Assembly: GCF_000204055.1 (NCBI RefSeq)
Contig: NW_006768802.1
Coordinates: 437,612 to 501,611, forward strand
Length of the DNA: 64,000 nt
Direction: 5' to 3'
DNA from: Melampsora larici-populina 98AG31
Taxonomy: Eukaryota; Basidiomycota; Pucciniomycetes; Pucciniales; Melampsoraceae
Part shown: piece by piece, positions 55,437 to 64,000 of the stretch
How positions within the stretch are numbered: the stretch's first letter is position 1
Layout: each line of letters begins with the position of its first letter
Made by a program: the position numbers and the translations under genes
Notes under the pieces: model-generated
The model's input: only the letters and a program-made list of their open reading frames with translations
Databases searched by the model: none
Told to the model about the DNA's origin: nothing

Positions 55437-57432
55437 TCTGATTCTGATTCTGATGAATGCTGAGATTGATTTGATTTGATTTGATTTGATTTGTTCTGAT
55501 GGTTTGATGGTGATGATGATCTTGATAGTGATAGTCAGTTGAAGTTGAAGTTGAAGTCGATCGTTGGTGTGAAGTGTCACAGTTCAAGTCAATAAACAAA
55601 ATTTGATTTGATTTCACAACGCATGTCACACACTCAACTTTTACCTGGTCCTTAGTCATAGCAAATGTCATCACTCATCATCAACATATCACAAATCCCT
55701 TCACTTCTTCCTCCGATCTTCTTCTCATTCAAGCGATATTTATTATCATCTATCCAAAAAGACAACTTTTGCACTCTCATCATTCATGAAAAAAAACAAT
55801 ATCATGAGGAAAAAATACAAACATCTCTCCATAGTGTGTTCCGCAGAGATTTCACTTTTTGATTTGAATCTATTTGGGTTATGAGTATGTAGTCACCTGA
55901 TCTAATCCAAAAAACCTGATTGTTATATTTATGAAGTCCTCACTTTCTCCAATTTCTCAAGTTTACTGAAGACCTTAAACCAGATAAAAAATCAAACATC
56001 AAACTGACTCCATACTTTGTAAAAGGTTAGGTACTCTTTGATTGATACGCACTCTGATCCTTTATACATAAATTAAACGTATTGCTTTGTGGGGATATGT
56101 ATGTGGGGTCCACACGTCTGAATCTGATCACCATGTGGCTTCCATGCAAGTGCATACATGATGATTTCTTACAAAGAATCAAGTGAGATTGAAATGTCAT
56201 CTCACGCGCTAAGGTCACTTACAGCAATAATTGTTGATTTGTAATGTGATGAGTTGAGGTGGAATTGACGAGATTTGATCAATCTGCATCTTGGTGGATT
56301 TGTTTTTTGTTTGTTTGCTGATCACGTGGCCGTTTGGTTGCATGACTTCATTTTGTTGATAACTTTGGTTTAAGTTTGGTTTACCTTAAAGTGACTTTAT
56401 AAACTTGTTTCAATCATTCTTGCAGCTGTTGTGAAAACCATTGGTAAATTTCAAGGGGATGTGTTGCCCAGATTTGGCTCGGGTTTAATCTGACATCTGG
56501 GGTCCAAAACTCGGGTTTTTGTCATAGCTGTCATTCTTGAACACCACATCCCAGCATACATACTGGTTTATGTCTAGTATGGACCTCAAGGAAACTTCAG
56601 AAACTGGCCTCTTGCTCCACCTCAATTCTGACCTCCATGACCGGCCTCCACTGGCCACTTCAATTTGGACATTCAGAGAGGTCTAGCAATTTATCTTTGC
56701 CAATCAATGGAGTTACATAATTGTAAATTCAACTTGCTCTGCCAAAGATTCCAATCACATTGTTCATCATGTTATCATCTCCTGTTATAGCCACAGGCAA
56801 CAGATCCTGATCTCACTTCTGGTCATCAATTTGCTCAATGAAGGAAAGAGGGTATGTGTTTGTTTTTGTTATGGCCAGCTTCAGGGGCCTTGGGCGTGAG
56901 CGGAACAGGAGAGCAGGAGGTGAGGTGCACTTGATATGGTTATTGTAGCATAGAGAAGAGAGCACAACGGGACTTGCGTCTGGTACAAGTGTAGTCTAGA
57001 GACTGTAAGTGCCACAGTATGTAATACTCTCATGATCTGTGGAATGGGATCATAACAGTTTTAAATCAGAGTTTTTGAATGACTTTGGTTGTGTCTTTTT
57101 GCATGCATCATAGCAAGACTGTCAATTTAGAAAAACAGAAGAAGATTTTTACCAAAGACAGAGGGTGTCTCTTCCATTAAAGATATTCAGCAAAAAAAAT
57201 CCTGCCAATCAATGAAGATACATAAGTTCATTCTCCTTAGTTCCTTACAAGACGCCAAAGTTTCCAATCATGTTGATGATCTTTTTGTTTGCCCCTCATT
57301 ATGGTCAACAACAAACAAAAAACAGTGTTATGATCTCATATGAGATCATTTTGGAAAATGGGGATATGAGGTCATAACCTCTTTTTGGGGTTTCCCACCA
57401 GACTAATTCTACCTATGATCTTGCTCAAAAGG
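55437..57432. other. Intergenic stretch upstream of Med25 and of family F copy 2
   Basis: Directly upstream of Med25 are short tandem runs: TTTGA-type pentamers at about 55465-55495 and GAAGTT-type hexamers at about 55535-55560. Dispersed repeat E copy 3 lies at 56423-56525. No gene is seen. Near 57333-57360 ATCTCATATGAGATC is a near-perfect palindrome before the TATA box at 57433. Confidence 0.45.
56423..56525 (+). repeat. Dispersed repeat E, copy 3
   Basis: Begins CAGCTGTTGTGAAAACCATT and includes GGTTTAATCTGACATCTGG and GTCCAAAAC. More diverged than copies 1 and 2. Confidence 0.55.
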
Positions 57433-57440
57433 TATAAATA
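57433..57440 (+). promoter_or_regulatory. TATA box of family F copy 2
   Basis: TATAAATA within AAGGTATAAATACCTT, itself a palindrome, 288 bp upstream of the ATG at 57728, mirroring the arrangement of copy 1 at 46795. Confidence 0.55.
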
Positions 57441-57727
57441 CCTTACTTTTAGCTAATGTTTCCATTCTTCTCATCAATCTCAGGCAGTAAGATTGAGATA
57501 TTTATTTATTTCTGGCTTTTTCTCTCAAAAATTGTCTGAGCAATTGATCCTTTGTGAATTCCTAGGTTTTGAACTGGTGGTATCTAAATCCAGCATTATC
57601 TTCAACCTTTACACCATTTTCTTGCTATTAATGCATTCATTTTTCTTCCTTTTTATTTTTCTTGCTTTTCTGATACCAATCCTTTGATATATTTATGATG
57701 AGCTTGACAACAGCTCAAAAAAAGAAC

Positions 57728-58200
57728 ATGTCTAACCACCAATCACCCATTAACAATGCCTGTGTTGAAGGCCACTTGACTGCATGTAAGTCAATGTATC
57801 TCTCCATATTCAGTATTCTCTTTCCTAAACTGAGATATATTTTCTTTTAATTGTTGAAGAACTGTCTAAAAATACAGGTGATGACCCTGCAGCAGCCTGT
57901 AGTCAACAAGATCCACTCTACTGGGTTGACACCACACCTTGTTTACTTTTATCAAAGGAACAAGATTACAGTTTGGGTCAAGCTCAAACTACATACTGAA
58001 AAGGAAGTTGAAGCTGACAAGGCTAATTGTAGTAAGGTAACTAGCAGAGGTTGCAAAGCTGTAGCTCCGTCTACATGGCGCTACAACTTTTCAAATCAAA
58101 GATTTTCAATGATGGCAACATGTTTGGGAAGTCTTTGAATGACTTCAAAGGTATGTGTGCAGATATCTGTGAGGTTTATGAAAATTGTGATGACTTGCAT
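57728..58200 (+). pseudogene. Family F copy 2, degenerate paralogue of the 45.1-46.5 kb gene
   Basis: Exon 1 (57728-57785) reads MSNHQSPINNA...VEGHLTA and ends at the same phase-1 GTAAGT donor as copy 1. Exon 2 similarity starts near 57857 (EELSKNTGDDP against EEPSTQTGHDA), but the acceptor CCAG of copy 1 is TAAT here. The frame shifts by one near 57935 (lost bases) before KITVWVKLKLHTEKEV, which matches TVQVKFKIHTEKEV. A second shift follows near 58130, where LNDFKGMCADICE matches LHNFKGMCGDICE. Later exons are not recognisable. It is a dead copy that nevertheless reveals the ancestral frame. Confidence 0.72.
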
Positions 58201-58654
58201 GCTGAGCCAGAAAATGTTGAAAAACATGTTCAACAAAGAAGATATTTTCCTTCATGTGTCATTCTTGTCCAGATTTTTCTTGTCACCTTTGAAGGCTAAA
58301 TTCAGAGAACAGTGAAAAAGTTGTGTGTTTGTATGTGTTATCTCAGGAAAACATTTTTTGGTTGTGTTCAATGATATAAATGTGTTGGTGGAAAGTTCTG
58401 CCGCCAGTAAAAGACCCAAAGATTTGGCTGTGTGATTTGAAAAGTTATTTTGATAAATAAGTGACTGAGTTCTGCTGATAAATTTGGACGCTGCTGCCGC
58501 ACCACCACCCTCTTGAGTAACTGATCTATTTGCAAAGATTTCAATTGCATCCTCTTTGTTTTCCTCTTTAGAAACTTGATTGGATATATGTTTGGCTGCT
58601 TTGTCTTTATCCAATTCCAGATCATATAGATGACCTAAGAATGCTAACATTTAT

Positions 58655-59060
58655 TTTGCTGGACCCCAAGTCACAAAGCAATTGAACTTGATGAAATTAC
58701 CAATCAACTCACAGGAAACTGTGTTGCCCCTACCCACCAGTCTAGGGAGTTGGAAGAAACAAAAACAAGATCTCTAATAATGAGCTTTTCCTGTTTATAC
58801 CAGGCCAAAGCAATTTCAAAACAAAACCAAAAATGCTAGTTAAAGGACTAGCCAAATTCAAAAAAGGTCTGTTGGCAGCAATCTTACAATTAAGTGTGGG
58901 CTATAGCCCTCTGAACAATCATTTATTCAAAATAAGGCTGGTCCCATCCCCCCATGTGAAGTTTGTGGAATTAAAGGAAACACTCACCATTTACATTTAT
59001 TGTGTATAATGTCCAAACACCAGGAAGAAGGTCACTGGAAAGAGGAGGGCTTCTGTGTAG
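58655..59060 (+). pseudogene. LINE (non-LTR retrotransposon) RNase H and 3' knuckle remnant
   Basis: In pieces on the plus strand: WTPSHKAIELDEITNQL (from about 58660) matches the W-x-P-x-H-x-GI-x-x-NE-x-AD end of LINE-encoded RNase H. LLAAILQLSVGYSPLNNHLFKIRL (about 58870-58945) matches the following 'LRTGH.PLN..L.RI' motif. After a frameshift near 58950 comes CEVCGIKGNTHHLHLLC, the usual C-x2-C...H...C finger at the end. Intervening stops show it is long dead. The 5' part of the LINE is absent. Confidence 0.6.
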
Positions 59061-59776
59061 ACTGGAATAACAGCATTAAGCTGCTTAATGCTTAATAATC
59101 TTATCCAATATTGACAGATTATATTCTCAAGACTGAATGTTTCATTCATCCTCATTCTTATGTACCAGAATCAGATCAAGACAGACAGACAGAGCAAGGG
59201 TCAGCAGGTACGCAATCCCCACATGGCTTATCTTATTCAATTAAACTCAACAAACTCTAGAAACCCCACCTCCTTCCTTGAACTGGGAGACAAGTGGTAA
59301 GCAACTAACGGGCAACCCCAAACCTCTAAATCTCTATACTTCCATGCCATTACGGAACTCACAATCCAGAGCAGTTTTTTTGGCAAAATTTCACTGTTAA
59401 TGCACAAGAGGGTATTGTCACAATTTGTAAACAATTGCTGACTTTACACATAGTACATACCATCTTCCTTTAATTACCTTCCACCTTATATTGGGATGGG
59501 GATTATTTTGTGGAAATAGACTGTCACTGTCATTGTCACTCAATTCTATGCATTTGTAAGACCCAAACAGAGATAGTTGTGGATGATAACCATCCCCAAC
59601 AGAACATACAATCCCTGGGATCCCTTCCTTCCACCTTAGATTGGGGATGAGTGAGCAAACTAAATTTTTAGTGTCACCCTATTGATCCAAAAACCATAAA
59701 CAGTAGTAATACCCAAAAAAAGAATAGCTATCCATTGTGTAACAACCTAAAGACCTCTCTGACTCTACAAACCAAT
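59061..59776. other. Intergenic stretch
   Basis: No gene seen. CACCTTATATTGGGATGGGGATT and a similar CACCTTAGATTGGGGATGAG (59481-59503, 59632-59651) form a short direct repeat. Confidence 0.4.
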
Positions 59777-60526
59777 AAACTTGACAAAGTCCCACACTTG
59801 CCAAGCAAGGCTTAGTGAGTGAGGGACTTACCTCCAACTTGTACATTCTATAGGCTGAGGGTAGAGCATTTTGCAGGATGCCTTTTTCATTCCCTACCAA
59901 GGATTTGTATATGGTACAAAGGAGCTCCACCAACATAGATGCCCTGGATCTGCTGATCCAAGGTATCATCAGATGCAAATCCTCAGACTGAGCTTACCCA
60001 AGGTTTTTGTCCAAGGTATTGTTATGCACCAAAGATTACCTCAGATCAAAACCTTGAAAAGATTTTGTCCAAGGTTGAGCACACCTCCAATGTCCCAATC
60101 CGAGTTCAATATGTTGGCTGCGGAGAAATGTGTGCGGCTTGATCTTGCACAAATTGTACATATTTTTTTCCCTGATGAAAGTGCTCCCCTCTTACCTAAT
60201 GTTTACATCAAAAATTGGCTCCTGAAGGAAAATTACACATGTGACTTCCCTCTTGAGTCCAGATTTTCTGCCAAGACCCAATCTTTGAAACATATTTTTG
60301 GTCAAAAGGGATTGACTTCTTTGGGAAAAAAAAGGCAAGCTTGGCGCAAGATACCGGCACACAATTTTCTCCTTGGGGCCACATAGAAATCTTTGGTAGA
60401 GAAGTGTGTAGATGGACTTCAAGAAGATCTCCTGCAAAAAGTCTTACCCTCAGCCTATAAAGCGTGCAAGTTCAAGGTAAGTCCCTTGCTTGCCAAGGCT
60501 CAGTGTGGTACTTTGTTAAGTTTAAC
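59777..60526. mobile_element. Inverted-repeat element of about 750 bp
   Basis: 59777-59880 and 60430-60526 are about 100-bp inverted repeats sharing, in mirror order, ACAAAGTNCCACACT, TTGCCAAGCAAGG or TTGGCAAGCAAGG, GGGACTTACCT, ATAGGCTGAGGGTA and TTTTGCAGGA. The centre has single-copy sequence, including repeated CCAAGGT/ACCTTGG words (about 59955-60075), and no clear gene. The exact ends and target duplication are not determined. Confidence 0.6.
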
Positions 60527-61468
60527 AAATCAACTGGATAACTGGACTTGTCTTGTATGCAGCTAGTCTCCTAGACATGTTCTTGATTAGATACATAGTG
60601 GAATTTGCAATAAAGCAACTCTGCACAAAAAAAAGATGCCAAAAATACCACACAAAGTAGAATTTCACAGGGAACTTGCGTCATTTTTGCAAAAGTTTGA
60701 TTATGTCACCAGAGATTCACAGCAAACTCAATTGGAGTGACACCAAGTCATGCTCCCATCATAGATTTTGGAAATGTATGGTTCGTGACCTGACCTGACT
60801 TTTCCATGAGTGACACAGGATGATTATGTCATGTTGCTTTAGAAATTCAAATTTCCACGTATTTCAATTTAAAATAGTAATTTCAAAGTCTTTTCTCTGT
60901 GTGGGAGACCGGAGGAGATTTGCAATAGTTATCGCAGATCACGCGGGTAAACATAACTTCAGACTTTCCGAATGGTTGGGAAACGTACATAAACTCACAG
61001 TGACACCATTGGTCAAGGACTCAACTGTGCCATCTCTTGTCAATTTGCACGTGCAGGACTCGGCAGGAGGGCGTCTGGTGGTAAAACGTAAATTCGAATT
61101 TATGTTTGTGTCAGAAACTTTACGCTTAAGAACGTTTTCGTTAGTGCACAGGGGATGTTCTTACATTTGGTTTGATTTGTACACCATCACTTGATCCTCA
61201 AAGATCACCTTCATGAGTTTACACCATTTCCTTTTCTAAGGTAAATTAAAATAAACAAATCGATCGATCATTCCAAAGCTTCATCTTATACATCAATCAT
61301 CAATCATTTTCCTTTTAGCTCCTTTACACTTGACTTGGTGTTTTATAAAACCAGCTTGAATGTTTTCCTGAAGAATTAGATATAATCTAATCAAAACTCG
61401 ATCTGGTGAAGATATCAATCATCAGCTTATCAACTTCAATCTTAACCCACCCATCGATTTCCATCATC
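60527..61468. other. Upstream region of the UBL3 gene
   Basis: A plus-strand frame at 60820-61194 (124 codons) has no motif and no splice partners, so I do not call it. The last 250 bp are the probable promoter and 5' UTR of the gene at 61469. Confidence 0.4.
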
Positions 61469-62741
61469 ATGAATCAAATGTCACAACCAACCAATACTTT
61501 GACAATCCCAGCACCAGTTGCATTTCGTCAAAAAAGACCTACTTCAGCAGTTTCAACTACTTCAACCATCATCGATCAACCACATTCGATAGCTTCTACT
61601 TCATTAAACCAATCTTTACTTCAAACAACAGCAGATTATGAACATCGATTGAAATTAATAGATGAGAATCGATCTAAACTTAACTTACAAGACTCTCATT
61701 CATCTTCAGATTTGATTTTGAATCGTCATCATCTTCCTCATCAGAACAGTAGAAGAAGAGTCACATTTGATGATGATCATCCAGTTAGACCGATCAAGAT
61801 CGAATTCGTGTTTGCTTCTTCTACTAAACCGAATTTAAATCGATTAAATTTGTCTTTTGATTCTCATTCAAAAGCTTTGGATATCAAACATCGAATTAAA
61901 TCTTCATGGCCAACAGGTTAGTTCTAATCATCCAATACTGGTCTTGCATATCTTTCTTTACTTCTTTACCTCGCATTTACTCTCCTTAACAAAGACTAGC
62001 AGTATATCCTATATACTGTATGAAGTATCATCTCTTTCTACCCCGCATCTTGCTTGATAGAAGCTTTTAACCCCGGGTTTCGTTGATAACCCCATTGATT
62101 TTCACTCTAGTTGTGGAATCTTTTCAATATCTGAGCATTCACTTTTCCCCTCCTGTTTCCATCCCACATGAACATGATTGAAGGGGAAAATCACATACTG
62201 ATGACATCATTGTTCTGTTGGTTTTCCAGGATGGAGTACAGAGGGTATCACACCAAAGGGACCAGATGAGATTAAGCTATTATTCTTGGGTCGATTCTTG
62301 AATGATTCAGAAGCACTCGATTGTGAGCCTTAAACCAGATTTGGGCCATATCTTCTCATTTAAGATTATGACTCGATTCACTAACTCGAACTCTCCTTAA
62401 TTATCACTTTGGTTTTGTTCTTGCTCTCGACACTCCTTTTAAATCAATCTGTCCTATCCCCCTCACTTTTGGGATGAGGAACTTTAGCTTTGAGACTAGC
62501 AAATGGTTCACCAACCATTATGCATCTTTTATTAAGACCGAACAATCCGGATCCTCAATGTGAGTATCTGTAACTCTTCACACCCACCCATGATAAGTTT
62601 AAAGACTAATGATGTGATGGTTCATATACTTTTTCAGTGACGAAAGAATGGGATCATAAATTCATCAAATGGAACTGTTGTTGTACAACCACCACCTCAG
62701 AAACCGATGAAACCACATCCCAATGTTGTATAATTTCATAA
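61469..62741 (+). CDS. UBL3: Membrane-anchored ubiquitin-fold protein (UBL3/MUB)
   Basis: UBL3/MUB proteins carry a ubiquitin-like fold tethered to the plasma membrane by prenylation and recruit certain E2 enzymes or sort cargo. Exons 61469-61916, 62230-62322, 62488-62559 and 62638-62741 join by GT-AG, all phase 1, into 238 residues. An unstructured Ser/Thr-rich N-terminus of about 110 residues precedes the fold: RPIKIEFVFASS (beta 1), ALDIKHRIKSSWPTG-W (helix), IKLLFLGRFLNDSEAL (beta 3-4) and TIMHLLLRP (beta 5), as in UBL3. The C-terminus is CCIIS, with CIIS as the CAAX box (Ser favours farnesylation) and a preceding Cys that could be palmitoylated. The start is the first ATG of the frame (another Met follows three codons later). 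The long N-terminus is unlike the 117-residue animal protein. Confidence 0.87.
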
Positions 62742-64000
62742 GAAGAAGCAGAAGAAGGAGAAAGCACATCATATCATATCGTATCATATATAAGACCTTA
62801 ACTTTTTTTAGTTTTTTTTTTTTGACTAATTTGAAACATTCTTTGATTATATAAATAAGCAGTTTCTCTGGGAAAGAACAAAAACGGGTAAGAGTATAAG
62901 AGTATGAAACGAAGAAGGTTTTTTTTTGTATGTAGATATGTGTAAATGTATTTAATAAAGTTACTTAGTTTGAAAGTTTTTGATTTTTTTATATATTGTA
63001 TGATTTGTTATATTATATGTTATCATTTTTTTAAACCTTTTTTCTTTTCTTTTTTTCAGAATGTATCTATAGTATTTTATTTTGCATGAAAAAGTTTGAA
63101 TTTATATCACAGTATATGGGTTGATCAATCTTAAATTGATGGTTTTGGTATGAGTCATTGTCTTATATCAAAACTCAATCAACCTTCTTTTAAAGAAACG
63201 ATTGTTTTGATGGGTTTGTTGAGTATGTTTTTGTATTTCCATGTGGTTGGTGACTTGGTTAACTTGTTGTGAAAACCACTTCTCAGTAGGGTTATGTAAG
63301 TCTTTTGTGGTTTATTGTATTGAAAGAAATCAAATAAGTTTTTGGTTTTTGGTTTTGAATTTAAATCATCTACTACAACTTCTTTTGGTGAACTTGGTAA
63401 AAATTATAAATTTAGATGAAACCTTACACTTTCCTAAAAATCAATCAATCCTTCAAATATCTTCTATGTACCTTAGTAAATATATAGAAAGATCAAATTG
63501 AAAATGTAATATGTATATGGTATTTCACTTTTAAGAAACAGTGAGGTTGTTGTTTAGTGGGTTTGGAATCTTGATTTTGGATATCTTGTTAACATATATC
63601 AAATTTAAAGTCAAGTCCAAGTAGAAAACTAAAGGATTTAAACCTTTATTTAATTTATAGACTGTATACTTGGTTTGGGAAAGAAACTCTTCTTATATGC
63701 TTATACAAAACCTGTGATTTAAGATTTATTTTATTTTATTTTTTTGAATTTATTAATCACCTATGTGTTCAGTAGTCCTAAAGATGTTTGTCACAATGCT
63801 TTTGTCAAGCAGGGGCTCAAGTCTGGTGGCTGAGCTTTTTTAATGAAAAGTAGTGCCAAAGCAAAACCAGATTCAGAAAAAGAAGCAAGAAGGTTGTACA
63901 CAAGTGTATGCTGCATATGTACCTGCAAGCAGTATCCAAAGCTGATGCTGTGTGTGGTCTTAGCAGCTTGATTTGGATACATCTCTAGATCACCATCCAA
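62742..64000. other. Right-edge intergenic stretch
   Basis: AT-rich 3' flank of the UBL3 gene with several T or A runs. A minus-strand frame at 63791-64000 runs off the window edge and has no recognised motif. Confidence 0.4.

Noticed and set aside
58252..58650. 132-codon minus-strand frame
   Set aside because: Lies between two dead elements, has no motif and no counterpart in the family F copy 1 locus.
60820..61194. 124-codon plus-strand frame upstream of UBL3
   Set aside because: No recognisable family, irregular composition, and likely part of the upstream region. Conservation data would be needed to call it.

Overview
This window reads as eukaryotic, AT-rich and heavily loaded with transposons. 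The best fit is a rust fungus (Pucciniales): protein genes are split by short GT-AG introns of roughly 55-105 bp, single-copy fungal genes (Swi5, Med25, a membrane-anchored ubiquitin-fold protein, a hotdog thioesterase, a CmcJ-type oxygenase) lie between transposons, and a cysteine-poor secreted protein with no recognisable family is present. The order-level placement is an inference from style and gene content. No marker gene proves it.

Layout. 0-10 kb: a partial gene at the left edge, three small inverted-repeat elements (two nested), a five-exon Swi5 gene on the minus strand (3639-4254), a decayed PIF/Harbinger transposase (about 6.4-7.6 kb) and a two-exon CmcJ/AsaB-like oxygenase (8546-9564). 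10.2-12.2 kb: a GC-richer segment with similar inverted ends that contains a broken G-protein alpha P-loop exon. 12.65-22.77 kb: a complete Ty3/gypsy chromodomain retrotransposon with 304-bp LTRs and a 5-bp target duplication. Its gag is split by a complete 3.06-kb Mutator-like (MULE) element with an 8-bp duplication, an intact three-exon transposase and a 213-N assembly gap nearby. 23.6-28.1 kb: a very large fold-back element whose arms carry dozens of small palindromes around an OTU-protease-like ORF. 28.9-31.2 kb: three MITEs. 32.8-34.2 kb: a tRNA-Trp with an intron and an intact mitochondrial-type thioesterase gene, with a hAT-type MITE 213 bp upstream of its ATG. 35.5-36.5 kb: a dead Tc1/mariner transposase. 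37.28-42.02 kb: a complete hAT element (8-bp duplication) whose ten-exon transposase has two in-frame TGA codons. 42.5-46.8 kb: two unrecognised multi-exon genes on the minus strand, one with a TATA box and a decayed paralogue at 57.4-58.2 kb. 47.4-48.2 kb: more MITEs. 48.9-51.0 kb: a small two-exon gene and a secreted 386-residue protein. 51.8-55.4 kb: Med25. 58.6-60.5 kb: a LINE RNase H remnant and an inverted-repeat element. 61.5-62.7 kb: a UBL3/MUB gene ending in a CAAX box.

How the parts relate. The conserved genes are unrelated housekeeping or signalling functions (recombination, acyl-CoA hydrolysis, transcription, ubiquitin-fold membrane anchoring) and form no pathway or cluster. Most DNA between them is transposon material of nearly every class. 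Nested insertions give a relative age order: the LTR element landed first and the MULE later entered its gag; in the MITE at 2289 a second MITE landed later. Exon structures were worked out by hand from splice signals, reading phase and family motifs. No expression data or database search was available.
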